A DNA stretch of 64,000 nucleotides, taken from assembly GCA_049509515.1 (NCBI GenBank), contig JBEKZV010000016.1, forward strand, positions 29,367 to 93,366. Direction: 5' to 3'. The position numbers and the translations under genes were made by a program. The notes beneath the pieces were generated by a model that saw only the letters and a list, made by a program, of their open reading frames with translations, did not search any database and had not been told where the DNA came from. Positions within the stretch are counted from its first letter, which is position 1, and each line of letters opens with the position of its first letter. The stretch is from JBEKCP01 sp049509515 (lineage in GTDB: Bacteria; Planctomycetota; Planctomycetia; Pirellulales; Thermoguttaceae). Of this stretch, positions 48,960 through 57,552 are shown piece after piece.

Positions 48960-51900
48960 CTACGGTGGTGCGAGGTGGTGCAGGCTGCCGTCGTGTCCGC
49001 CGAGGAGAATCCGTTTGCCCAGCAGTACCGGCCCCGTCGCCAGCGGCTGGCCGGTGTCCACTTTTCCAAGTTCCTTGCCGCCGGCGGCATCCGCGCGCCA
49101 AACGAAGCCGCTTCCGGCGGCCAGGAAGTAGTGGTCCCCGACCGCCAGCGGAGCGCCCGCCAGGGGACCGTAAGGCAGGGCGACTTGCCACACGAGCTGG
49201 CACGACTGGTCGAAACAGTACAACCGGCCGTCGTCGGTGGCGAGCATTACGCGATCGCCCACGCGGCGCGGTCCCCACTGGCAGCGGCCGCTGAGATCGT
49301 GCTGGGCAACGCGGGCCAAGCCGGGCAGTTGGAAGACATCCAGCTTGCCGGCGGCATCGACCGCGCAGACGACCTTTCCGACGGTGGCCAGCGGCGAAAC
49401 GAGGGCGGCCGAGACTTCTGCTGTGCCCGCCGCCTCCAAGTGCGGCACAGGCTGGTCCACCACGTGCAAGCGGTAAAGCCTCGTGCGGCCGTCGGAAATC
49501 ACGATCTCCTTGTCGCCGACCGGGACGGGCTCGCGCCAAGCGGGCAGCTCGCCGGGTCGCAGCCGGGGCTGGAACGGCCCGCTGCGGCCCTTGCCCGAAA
49601 GCGGCTCGAGCCAATACACCTGGCCCACCCGCGACGGCGCCAACAGCCCGCCGGCAAAGGCGATCGGCGGACAACCGAGCGCCCCGGGAAGGAGCCAGCC
49701 GCGGAGTTGCTCCCGCGGATCGCCCGGATCGAACACAGCCACCTGATCGCAGCCCTCCCCGCAGCAGAGCGCCAGTCGATCGCCGCTGAAACGGACCACT
49801 GCGCTGACCGGCCGCGAAAGGTCGGCCCACGGAGCCGCCACGGGTTGATCGGCGACGGCCTGTGCCCCCAGGGTGCCCCCTTCGAGCTGGAAAACACCGC
49901 CCAGCGCGGTCACCGCCGTGATCTTGCCCGTCTGGGGATCGACGGCCGGCGCGGTGGCCAACGGCGCGGCCAGGCGGGTTTGCCAATAAGGCTGTCCCCG
50001 GTCCGCGGTTACGGCCGAGGCGACCACGCCCGGCAAGTCTTTCACGCGCCGCACGCAGAACACCGTTTGCCCGATGGTTAGCGGCGCGTGGCACACGGCC
50101 CCCTGGGAGGCATCGCTCCACGTCGCCGCCAGTTGCTTCTTGGAAGGTTGGATTTCGAAACTTGTCAGTCGCTCGTCGCCGAGGAGACACGCCTCGCCTT
50201 GCAACAGGGGAAAGGCGGTGCAGCCTTGGCCGCCTCCACGACGGGCGCGGGCCACTTCACGCAGCGGTCCTTTCGCGCCTGCGGGGGCTGCCTCGAAGAG
50301 CAGGACCTCGCCGGCATCCGTCGCCACCAGCAATCGCTGGTCCGCGACCGACGGCGCCGCATCCACGTGCCCGTGCAACGGAATCGTCTGGGCCAGCCCG
50401 AGCACCGCCGCCGGCGATTGCGGCTCCTCGGCGTCGATCTTCAGGACCTCCAGCGAGCAGTCGCCCGCGGTGTCGTTCACCGCGACGAGCAGGCAGTCGC
50501 CGAACAGCACGGGCGGGGCCACGACCGTGCCCGGCCGGTGCCCCAGGGGAAATGCCTGGCAGCACCGCCCGCCGGGCATCGCCAGGACGAACAGGTTGTC
50601 GTGCTCGGCCACCTGGAACAGCAGTTTGCGCCGTGAATCGAGGGCCGGGGCGACGCCGAGCGGTTGCGGCAATTGCACGAAGCCCGTCGAATCCCCGCTG
50701 GCCGCGTCGATGGTCACGAGGCGTCCCTTGAGCGTGGCCACGAGCACCTGGCCGTCGCCGATCACCGGTTCGGCACGGAACGGGTCGGCGATCGCGTGCC
50801 GCCACACGAGTCGCCCCGTGGCCGCTTCCACCCGCCGGACTTCGCGGTGCGACGCCGCGGCCAGGACCACGTCGCCCGCGGGCTGCGAGGCGACCGCCTT
50901 GGGCACGTCGCCGTCCGAGAGGCCGTCGGCCCCAAAGCCCACGAAACTTCGCCAGAGCACCGCGCCGTTGGCGGCATCCAGTCCGTAGACAACGCCGCCG
51001 GCCACGGCGAAGATCACGTGTCCCTTGGCCCCCGAGGCGTCGGCATTGACCGTGCGCTCCGCCAAGATCACGGTCGATAGCGGACTTGCCGGCGGGGCCT
51101 TTTCCGCCGCCTCGTGCTTGGCAACCCAGGCCACGGCCGCCTGTTCCGCCTTGGAGATTCCGAGGACCGCGTCAGCCAGGTCGGCCCGCGCGGAAAAACC
51201 GGGATACGCGCCGAGCAGCGTCGTGCGGACTCGATAGGCCGCCTGGTAGTCTTTTGCCGCGACTGCCTGCCCGATCGCAGCGATCGCCTGCTTGATCTCA
51301 TCGTCGCCGGCGACCTTGTGCCCCGTCAGTGCCAGCGAGGCTTCGACCCGACCCAGGCGGGCAAGCGGCTTGTCGGCCACGGGAGTGTAACGGTCGGCCA
51401 GTGACAGCATCTGCTGGGCCTCGGCGAGCGACGCCGGAGAGCTTTGCTTCCGGGCCCGCAGCGCCAGCCCCTCCGCGACTGGCGGGAGCAGGGCCGCAAG
51501 CACCGCTCTGGCTTCCTCGTCGAACTCCGCCTCGGAACTGATCGCCGGCAGGACTTCAGCGGCGGTCTGCATGGCGATGGAATCGTCGGGCGGCTCGGAA
51601 AACTTCAGCCGCAACCGGGCCAGGCCGCGACGGACCCGCGCGCGTCCCGAGGCGGCGAGCGCGGGAAATCGATCGAGGTACTCGTCGTACTTCTGGATCG
51701 CGTCGGCAAAGGACCCATTCTCATACAGAGCGTCGGCCGGCTGGAGCAACTTGTCCGGATTCGGCCGGGTAAGCGCCCAGGTCGTGACGGCGACGACCAG
51801 CAGAATCGCGGCCGCCGCCACGCCGATCCGCGCCCAAGGCAGTCGCCGCGCCCGGCGGCGGGGGCCGCCTCGCCTCGCCCGAAACAGCGACTTCAAGAAA

Positions 51901-52463
51901 CTTCGCCTCTTCGGGGCCGGCGACATGGCGAGTGGACTTGGCTGGGCGACCGCGGCAGCCAAGATCGGATCGTTCGCCAGGGCGTCCAAGGGACCCGCGG
52001 CCAGCGGCGGGAGGCCCTCGGGCAAGGCGCCGAGCTCCTCGTCCAACAGCGACGCCAGTCCGCTGCCGGCCACCGGCGCGGGGGCGGCGGGCGGTGTTTT
52101 CGGGGCCGTCTTCGCCTGCTGGCCCTTTAGAGCCGCCACGGGAGCCGTCTTGGGATCGGGGCCGTTTAGGGTCGCGGCCGGGGCCGTCTTGGGCGGCTGG
52201 CCTGTTAGAGGCGCGGCCGGGGCCGCCTTGGGCGCCTGACTGCCCTGGACCGCGAGCAATCGCTGGGCCAGCCCGGGAGTGAGCACCCCCTTGTCCACGA
52301 GCAGCTTGGCCACCTGCCGCGCAGAGACCCGCCCTTTGGCCTCGGCGACCTGCTTGCGCAGGGTGGCCAGGGCGGTTTTCGGCACGAGGTCCTTCTGCGA
52401 CAGCACGTCAAGAAAAGCCTCGGCCGTCATCTCGCCGGCGCCGGCATTCTTCTCGTCGCTCAC
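48960..52463 (-). CDS. Large single-TM protein with TPR and PQQ-like propellers
   Basis: 1167 residues. The cytoplasmic N-terminus (1-215) has a helical domain (TAEAFLDVLSQKDLVPKTAL), an imperfect repeat of about 14-16 residues (GQPPKTAPAATLNG, GPDPKTAPVAALKG) and a basic stretch. One membrane helix at about 213-233 (IGVAAAAILLVVAVTTWALT) is followed by TPR-like helices (ENGSFADAIQKYDEYLDRFP) and then two PQQ-like propellers (VVYGLDAANGAVLWRSF, EVRRVEAATGRLVWRHAIAD, RLYCFDQSCQLVWQVALPYG). The main mass is periplasmic. The ATG at 52463 overlaps the stop of the upstream gene by four bases. Confidence 0.85.
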   Translation of the reverse strand: MSDEKNAGAGEMTAEAFLDVLSQKDLVPKTALATLRKQVAEAKGRVSARQVAKLLVDKGVLTPGLAQRLLAVQGSQAPKAAPAAPLTGQPPKTAPAATLNGPDPKTAPVAALKGQQAKTAPKTPPAAPAPVAGSGLASLLDEELGALPEGLPPLAAGPLDALANDPILAAAVAQPSPLAMSPAPKRRSFLKSLFRARRGGPRRRARRLPWARIGVAAAAILLVVAVTTWALTRPNPDKLLQPADALYENGSFADAIQKYDEYLDRFPALAASGRARVRRGLARLRLKFSEPPDDSIAMQTAAEVLPAISSEAEFDEEARAVLAALLPPVAEGLALRARKQSSPASLAEAQQMLSLADRYTPVADKPLARLGRVEASLALTGHKVAGDDEIKQAIAAIGQAVAAKDYQAAYRVRTTLLGAYPGFSARADLADAVLGISKAEQAAVAWVAKHEAAEKAPPASPLSTVILAERTVNADASGAKGHVIFAVAGGVVYGLDAANGAVLWRSFVGFGADGLSDGDVPKAVASQPAGDVVLAAASHREVRRVEAATGRLVWRHAIADPFRAEPVIGDGQVLVATLKGRLVTIDAASGDSTGFVQLPQPLGVAPALDSRRKLLFQVAEHDNLFVLAMPGGRCCQAFPLGHRPGTVVAPPVLFGDCLLVAVNDTAGDCSLEVLKIDAEEPQSPAAVLGLAQTIPLHGHVDAAPSVADQRLLVATDAGEVLLFEAAPAGAKGPLREVARARRGGGQGCTAFPLLQGEACLLGDERLTSFEIQPSKKQLAATWSDASQGAVCHAPLTIGQTVFCVRRVKDLPGVVASAVTADRGQPYWQTRLAAPLATAPAVDPQTGKITAVTALGGVFQLEGGTLGAQAVADQPVAAPWADLSRPVSAVVRFSGDRLALCCGEGCDQVAVFDPGDPREQLRGWLLPGALGCPPIAFAGGLLAPSRVGQVYWLEPLSGKGRSGPFQPRLRPGELPAWREPVPVGDKEIVISDGRTRLYRLHVVDQPVPHLEAAGTAEVSAALVSPLATVGKVVCAVDAAGKLDVFQLPGLARVAQHDLSGRCQWGPRRVGDRVMLATDDGRLYCFDQSCQLVWQVALPYGPLAGAPLAVGDHYFLAAGSGFVWRADAAGGKELGKVDTGQPLATGPVLLGKRILLGGHDGSLHHLAPP

Positions 52464-53377
52464 TTCTTCGCCCGCTCCTTCCGGAACTGCTCGATCACGT
52501 AGAATTCATATCCGTCCGCTGCCTCGCGGATGCCGAAGCGGGTCTTGCCCACATCGGCGATGTCGTCGCCGGCGGACGCCCTCTCCAACTCGGCAAGCCT
52601 GGCCTCGACCTCGGGCGGGAGGATCTTCAAGACGATCCGCTCGTTGGTGCTCACTCCGGCGGCGGCCAACAGGTCGGCATCGGCCCGGCTGAGATCGCCT
52701 TCGCGCCAGGTCAGATACCAGCGCTTCTCCGCATCCGCCGGGCCGCTGCGGATGTGCGGCTTCGCTTTGGAAAACTCGCGGACATAGACCAGCTTGTCGT
52801 CGGGCATGACCACGGCCAGCTCGATGCCGAAATAGTCGAGTTGGCGGGCATATTTCTCCTTCGTATGGCCCTTGAGAAAGCGGATCTCCCAGCACCTGGC
52901 CGGGCTCGCCCCGCCTTCGGCGGCCTGGCGATGGTCGCCCCACGAGTCGCGCGGCGCCAGCGCCGCAAACCGCGCCGCATCGTCCAGCGGGCCGGCCTTG
53001 GCGGCGGCGGCGCCGCTCAGGGCTGCGAGCGACTGGCTCAAGGAAGGCCCGCTGGAACCGCCTGCCGCATCGAGCGGCATTGCGACTTCGATGTTCAGTT
53101 CCGCCGCGGGCGGTTGGCGGACGGCCGGCGAGACGTCCTGCCGACGGCCCGTGCCCGGAAGCCAGCCGGCCCACCAGGCGCCCAGGATGAGCACGACCAG
53201 GACGCCGGCGCCTGCCAGAACTCCGAATGTCGTTGGCGAGGCGCGGCCGCGCCGCCCGGCGCGCTTCGGCCGGTGGTCACGAATGAAAAAAGGGGACAGT
53301 CCCCATTTGTGCGAAGCACCCTCCGGGCCGTGCCGGCAAATGGGGACTGTCCCCTTTTTTCCCGATGCTGTTCTCAC
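52460..53377 (-). CDS. Single-TM protein, unknown family
   Basis: 305 residues from the GTG at 53377. The N-terminal 30 residues are encoded by a dispersed inverted repeat (53286-53360), so the native start may have been lost or lie elsewhere. No other ATG, GTG or TTG in frame precedes the membrane helix. The helix lies at about 50-72 (TTFGVLAGAGVLVVLILGAW). The outer part is a mixed domain with conserved-looking stretches (WEIRFLKGHTKEKYARQLDY, GIELAVVMPDDKLVYVREFS). No family recognised. It overlaps the next gene by four bases, and the two are co-translated. Confidence 0.7.
   Translation of the reverse strand: MRTASGKKGTVPICRHGPEGASHKWGLSPFFIRDHRPKRAGRRGRASPTTFGVLAGAGVLVVLILGAWWAGWLPGTGRRQDVSPAVRQPPAAELNIEVAMPLDAAGGSSGPSLSQSLAALSGAAAAKAGPLDDAARFAALAPRDSWGDHRQAAEGGASPARCWEIRFLKGHTKEKYARQLDYFGIELAVVMPDDKLVYVREFSKAKPHIRSGPADAEKRWYLTWREGDLSRADADLLAAAGVSTNERIVLKILPPEVEARLAELERASAGDDIADVGKTRFGIREAADGYEFYVIEQFRKERAKK
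53286..53360. repeat. 24-bp perfect inverted repeat inside a coding start region
   Basis: Left arm 53286-53309 and right arm 53337-53360 are perfect reverse complements. Each arm contains the palindrome GGGGACAGTCCCC or its complement, next to A6 or T6 runs. It is of the MITE/REP-like palindrome kind found in many genomes. Here it extends in frame through the N-terminus of the single-TM protein (reading GTVPICRHGPEG and ending HKWGLSPFF). Confidence 0.85.
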
Positions 53378-53402
53378 GAGGCCCCTCGCGTGCGAAACAG
53401 GG

Positions 53403-55043
53403 TCAGTTGTCTAGTTCCGCGTCCGGGCGGACCGTCAGGTACCAGTCTTTCCAGTGCCGGATCTCCTCGGTCCGCCGGGCCTCGGTCAACGGCCTGCCGA
53501 GCAGGCCCGCTCCCGGGCTGCGGGTGAGCCGTCTGAGGGCCTCGCAGGCCTCGTAGGCCACGTCCATGTCCGGATCGCCCAGCGCGTAGATCAGCGCGGG
53601 CGCCTGGTCGAGATTGCCGCTGTTGCCCAGGGCCCGCACCGCGGCGATGCGGGCCTGCGGCCAACGGTCGGCGACGAGGCGCCGCAGCACGTCGGCGTGT
53701 TTCGCCGCCAGGATTCCCGCCTCGCGAGACGGCAATTCGGCCAGGGCCGCAATCCCTTGCTCGAACGCCGCGTCGTCGGGCTTCCCCAGGATCGGCAACA
53801 GCTCCGCGGCGGAAGCCCACTGCGGCACGGGCAACACCTTGCCCCGCGCGACCGATACGTTCGTGGTCTCCTTGGGCAGGCCGCGGGCGGCAACCAACGT
53901 GCTCTCGCCGTAGCCGTACGCCTTTTCGATGCTCTTCTTGGAGGAACGCAGGAGAAACAACGTCGCAAACGCCGTATCGGCGGTCTTGCTCGATGGGGAA
54001 TCCTTCGTGATCCAACTGCCGTCCTCCGCCTGGTTGCGGATGAGGAACTGGGCGCCTTCGGTGTACCAGCGGGGTTCCTTGTCCGTTCTGCCTTCGGCCA
54101 ACTCGCGGAAGCTGGCGTAGCGCTCGTAGGCATAGAGATAGTAATAGGTCCACCAGTCCTTCAGCCGCATGTTGTGGTGGCTGCCCAGCCAGCGATTGCC
54201 GCGGGACTCGGCCTCGCGGACGCGGCGCGGGTCGATGTTCCGCTTGAGGTTCGGCGCGGCGGGCGGGGGCTGCTTGGCCTTGACCTCCTTCAGTGCCGAG
54301 GGCAGGTTTTCGTCGCGTTTCTCCGCCCGCGGCGTAAGTCCCAGCAGATCGGCGCAGATATAAAGGCTCCCCGCGCCGGCCGCAACCATGCTGTGCCGCA
54401 CTTCCGTTTGCTTCACCAGCGCGGTGCCGGGCGCGAGGTTGCCCTGGTATCCGAAACCCCCGCTGGGGTCCTGGGTCTTCAACAGCCAGATCGTCACGGC
54501 CTCGATCGCGTCCTGCGAGACCTTGCAGCCCGCCTGCGTCGCCTCCCACGCGCTCAGGACGCCGTACTGGGTCATCGAAGTGTCGCCGGTCGGCTTGTCC
54601 GGGTAGCCCCAGCCGCCGTGCGCTTTCTGCTTGGTCTTGAGGAACTCCAGCAGGCAAGTGATCTCCGCCGCGTACCGGCTGGAATCGAGCGTGACCAGGA
54701 AAATGACCGCCAGGCCGCCGCTATAGATGTCGAGGCCCACGGCGGCCGGCTCGCGTCCCTTGACGGCGCTTTGAATGGCGGCCACCGCCTCCTGGATGCA
54801 GGGGTGCTTCGCGTCGGCGTGGTTCTTCAGCAGCACGAGCCCCACCAGCGCCCTGGCCCCCACGCGCCGGTCGTCGGCCGCCTTGGATTCCAGAAACTTG
54901 ACCCCCTTCTCGATGGCCTGCTTGACCTTCGGGCTCTCGGGCGTCAAAGCGACGGCGGCCTGCCGCCGGCCGACTCCGCCGAAGATCAGCAGGACCCCAA
55001 TCCCGACCGCCGCGCGAACTCGGAGCGAAGAACTCGCTCTCAT
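53403..55043 (-). CDS. Secreted prenyltransferase/squalene-cyclase-fold protein with HEAT-like end
   Basis: 546 residues with an N-terminal signal or membrane helix (AAVGIGVLLIFGGVGRRQAA). Residues 35-360 carry alpha/alpha-barrel repeats typical of prenyltransferase and terpene cyclase folds (QKAHGGWGYPDKPTGDTSMT, TQDPSGGFGYQGNLAPG, FLIRNQAEDGSWITKDSPSS). No DxDD cyclase motif is visible, so catalysis of squalene is unlikely. From about 440 there are HEAT-like helices (RRLVADRWPQARIAAVRALG, YALGDPDMDVAYEACEALRR). It is the first gene of the eight-gene minus-strand series, and its promoter should lie between 55044 and 55184. Confidence 0.82.
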   Translation of the reverse strand: MRASSSLRVRAAVGIGVLLIFGGVGRRQAAVALTPESPKVKQAIEKGVKFLESKAADDRRVGARALVGLVLLKNHADAKHPCIQEAVAAIQSAVKGREPAAVGLDIYSGGLAVIFLVTLDSSRYAAEITCLLEFLKTKQKAHGGWGYPDKPTGDTSMTQYGVLSAWEATQAGCKVSQDAIEAVTIWLLKTQDPSGGFGYQGNLAPGTALVKQTEVRHSMVAAGAGSLYICADLLGLTPRAEKRDENLPSALKEVKAKQPPPAAPNLKRNIDPRRVREAESRGNRWLGSHHNMRLKDWWTYYYLYAYERYASFRELAEGRTDKEPRWYTEGAQFLIRNQAEDGSWITKDSPSSKTADTAFATLFLLRSSKKSIEKAYGYGESTLVAARGLPKETTNVSVARGKVLPVPQWASAAELLPILGKPDDAAFEQGIAALAELPSREAGILAAKHADVLRRLVADRWPQARIAAVRALGNSGNLDQAPALIYALGDPDMDVAYEACEALRRLTRSPGAGLLGRPLTEARRTEEIRHWKDWYLTVRPDAELDN

Positions 55044-55184
55044 CGGAGCATCCTTTCGCAGAAAAGTGCCCGAAACCGGACCCTCCGCGTGGCAGCCGCC
55101 CCGCCGCGACGGCCGGCCATGGCCGGCGGAACTGCAAGGGGAATGCCATCCATGCCGCCATGATAATGCGGCTCCGGGGACTTG

Positions 55185-55445
55185 TCAAGGATGCGGATCG
55201 CCGGGGGCTGAGGGAGGACTGGCCAACAGGGCGACCAGTCCTTCGGCCGCCGTCGGGTGGGTGAATATCGCGCCGGCCAGCGCGGTGTACGGCATGCCGC
55301 CGAGCATCGCCGTCTCGACGACCGCCATCAATTCACTCGCTTCCGCGCCCAGCGCCGTGAAGCCCAGGATACGATCGTCGCCGCCGATCAAAGCCTTCGT
55401 GAAGCCGCGCGTCCGTGAAAGCGTGCGCGTGCGCAACACCAGCGA
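55185..55445 (-). pseudogene. C-terminal remnant of a pyridine-nucleotide disulfide oxidoreductase
   Basis: The recognisable part starts near 55440: VLRTRTLSRTRGFTKALIGG, then ILGFTALGAEASELMAVVET, MLGGMPYTALAGAIFTHPTA and EGLVALL. This is the dimerisation domain of mercuric-reductase- or lipoamide-dehydrogenase-like flavoproteins, including the HPT of the active-site partner region. The FAD- and NAD-binding domains (about 330 residues) are missing, and the sequence upstream to 55532 has no similarity or ribosome site. It is a dead fragment. Confidence 0.8.
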
Positions 55446-55542
55446 CATGGGGACTGCCCACTGCCGATCACGAGGTTGTGATAGTGCTCGACGGTCATGG
55501 GACCCGTTTTGGGGCAGTGAATCCCCCGTCAATCGTCTGCGG

Positions 55543-56478
55543 TCATACCGCCGCGGCGGCCCGTCGCCGCCGACCGCTCAGCAGGTAAAGTTCCGACCGC
55601 ACCGCGGTCAGCGGGTCGCCCGCCGAGTCGATCCCGTCCACCCGCGGAACCGGGTCGAAAATGATTTTTCGCCGCTCCGGGGCCAACTCATCCACGCGCT
55701 CGGTGATGGCGAGGCTGCCGAAGTCCGCCTCCGGCCGGCTTTCCGGCCAGACGGCGGTGGAGTCGATGACATCATCCCCGGCCTCGGCCAATTGCACCAG
55801 CACGCGGAACCCCGCCGGCCCGTTGGCCAGCCGCTCCGACAGTTCGGCGGCGAGGAAGTCGGCCGTCTTCCTCGCTGCCTGCTCGGGAGGCAGAAACTCG
55901 GTCCCGGCTTCGGGGCGGAGGCGGAACCGGCCGAAGCGGCTCTGGCCCGCGGAGCCGGTGAATTTGAAGGCGGTGATGGCGAAGTACGCCTGGCGGGCGT
56001 AGCTCGTCGGGATTGGCTTCGGCGCCTCGACGAACGCCTTCGCCGCCGGGTGGGTGGCCAGGAACGCCACGATGGGCGGCGGCGCAGGGCCGCCCGGCGC
56101 GCTCGCGACCGCCGCGCGGACGAATTCCAGGAACTCCTCCCCGGTTCGGACCGGAAACCCGTTGTGCGAGTGGGCGATGATGTCCGTGTGGACGTGTTCC
56201 GCCAGGTGGAAGCGGACGGCCATGCCCTGTGGGCTGGCCCCCATCGGGTCGTTGTCGGCGACGCTCGGAATCCCCGCCGATAGGGAGAATCGCACGGTAA
56301 CCGGCGTAGACGGTCGGGCGGCGTGCGGAGCGCGGGTCAGTTTCGCCGCGCCGGGTGAGGGGGTGAACGTGCCGCAGCACATCACCCCCTTGGCATGAAC
56401 GGGCCGGAAACCGGGGTGCAATCCCCCAGCCAGTTTATCGAGGGCATCGAGCAGGTCGGTGGCGAGTGCGGACGACAT
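55543..56478 (-). CDS. Catalase-related peroxidase (heme, short form)
   Basis: 311 residues from the ATG at 56478, with AAGGAG 8 bases before it; the TTG at 56502 is not needed. This is the short catalase-like family (about 300-350 residues) without the C-terminal flavodoxin domain. The distal histidine region reads FRPVHAKGVMCCGTFTPS, the serine/asparagine region NDPMGASPQGMAVRFHL, and the proximal tyrosine lies in SYARQAYFAITAFKF. It should reduce organic or hydrogen peroxides using heme. No signal peptide, so cytoplasmic. The gene has its own ribosome site and sits next to gnd and azoR, which fits a peroxide or redox defence role. Confidence 0.85.
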   Translation of the reverse strand: MSSALATDLLDALDKLAGGLHPGFRPVHAKGVMCCGTFTPSPGAAKLTRAPHAARPSTPVTVRFSLSAGIPSVADNDPMGASPQGMAVRFHLAEHVHTDIIAHSHNGFPVRTGEEFLEFVRAAVASAPGGPAPPPIVAFLATHPAAKAFVEAPKPIPTSYARQAYFAITAFKFTGSAGQSRFGRFRLRPEAGTEFLPPEQAARKTADFLAAELSERLANGPAGFRVLVQLAEAGDDVIDSTAVWPESRPEADFGSLAITERVDELAPERRKIIFDPVPRVDGIDSAGDPLTAVRSELYLLSGRRRRAAAAV

Positions 56479-56538
56479 GACGCCAGTCTCCTTAGAGAAC
56501 AAGTAGATGCCCTTTCGGCACGCGATTGGATCGCCTTG

Positions 56539-57522
56539 CTATCCGCCGGCGGCGCGCTCGACGTGGCCGCCGAACTTCGATCGCATGGCCGACAGCACCT
56601 TCTCCGCGAACGCGTGCTCCTCGCGCGAGCGAAATCGCGTGTACAGCGCGGAAGTCAAGACCTCCGCGGGCACGGCCTCCTCGAGGGCGGCCTCGACCGT
56701 CCAGCGTCCTTCGCCCGAATCCTGCACGACGCCCTTGAAATCGGAAAGCGTCGGATTCTCGGCCAGGGCCATGGCCGTCAAATCCAACAGCCACGACCCG
56801 ATGACGCTGCCCCGTCGCCACACCTCGGCGATGTCGCCCAGGTCGAGCAGGTAGCGACGCTCTTCGGGCACTGCGCCGGCCCCTACCCCGCGAAGGATGT
56901 CGAAGCCTTCGGCATAGGACTGCATCACGCCGTATTCGATGCCGTTGTGAACCATCTTGACGAAATGGCCCGCTCCCGCAGGGCCGCAATGCAGGTACCC
57001 TTCTTCCGCGGTCCCGCCGGGTTCTTCTCGACCCGGCGTGCGCGGGATACTGCCGCGGCCGGGGGCGAGAGTCTTGAAGACGGGATCGAGGCGCTGGACC
57101 GCTTCCTTGGGACCGCCGATCATCAAGCAGTAGCCGCGCTCCAGTCCCCAGACGCCGCCGCTGGTGCCCACGTCCACATAGTGCAGGCCCTTCGCTCGCC
57201 AGGCCGCCGCGCGCCGCACGTCGTCCTTGAAATACGAGTTGCCGCCGTCGATGATGATGTCGCCCGCTTCCATTCGCTCCGCCAGGGCCGTGACCGCCTG
57301 CTCGGTGGCGTCTCCGGCCGGCACCATGACCCATGCCGCCCGGGGCTTGGCCAGTTTTGCGACGAGGTCCTCAAGCGAGGCGGAACCCAGGGCGCCCTCG
57401 CTGACCAGGCGGCCGACCTGGCCCGGGGCCCGGTCGAACACGACGCACTGGTGTTTGGCGCGAAGCAGTCGCCGCACCATGTTGCCGCCCATGCGTCCCA
57501 AGCCGATCATGCCGAGCTGCAC
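56539..57522 (-). CDS. gnd: 6-Phosphogluconate dehydrogenase, decarboxylating (short NAD-type)
   Basis: 327 residues from a GTG at 57522, with AAGGAAGAAG upstream. It converts 6-phosphogluconate to ribulose-5-phosphate, CO2 and NAD(P)H. The Rossmann motif is GMIGLGRMGGNMVRRLL, with the conserved IDGGNSYFKDD and TSGGVWGLERGYCLMIGG. The catalytic lysine and asparagine lie in HFVKMVHNGIEYGVMQSYAE. The length (about 300-330) is that of the shorter, usually NAD-preferring, form rather than the 470-residue NADP enzyme. There is an insertion near residues 155-175 (GRGSIPRTPGREEPGGTAEE). With rpiA and tal-pgi close by it forms a pentose-phosphate cluster. Confidence 0.92.
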   Translation of the reverse strand: MQLGMIGLGRMGGNMVRRLLRAKHQCVVFDRAPGQVGRLVSEGALGSASLEDLVAKLAKPRAAWVMVPAGDATEQAVTALAERMEAGDIIIDGGNSYFKDDVRRAAAWRAKGLHYVDVGTSGGVWGLERGYCLMIGGPKEAVQRLDPVFKTLAPGRGSIPRTPGREEPGGTAEEGYLHCGPAGAGHFVKMVHNGIEYGVMQSYAEGFDILRGVGAGAVPEERRYLLDLGDIAEVWRRGSVIGSWLLDLTAMALAENPTLSDFKGVVQDSGEGRWTVEAALEEAVPAEVLTSALYTRFRSREEHAFAEKVLSAMRSKFGGHVERAAGG

Positions 57523-57552
57523 GGTACTTCTTCCTTTACTCGGGGACCCGCT

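Noticed and set aside
46665..50081. 1138-codon + strand frame opposite the solute-binding and PQQ genes
   Set aside because: Spans two real genes on the other strand and their gap, with antisense composition.
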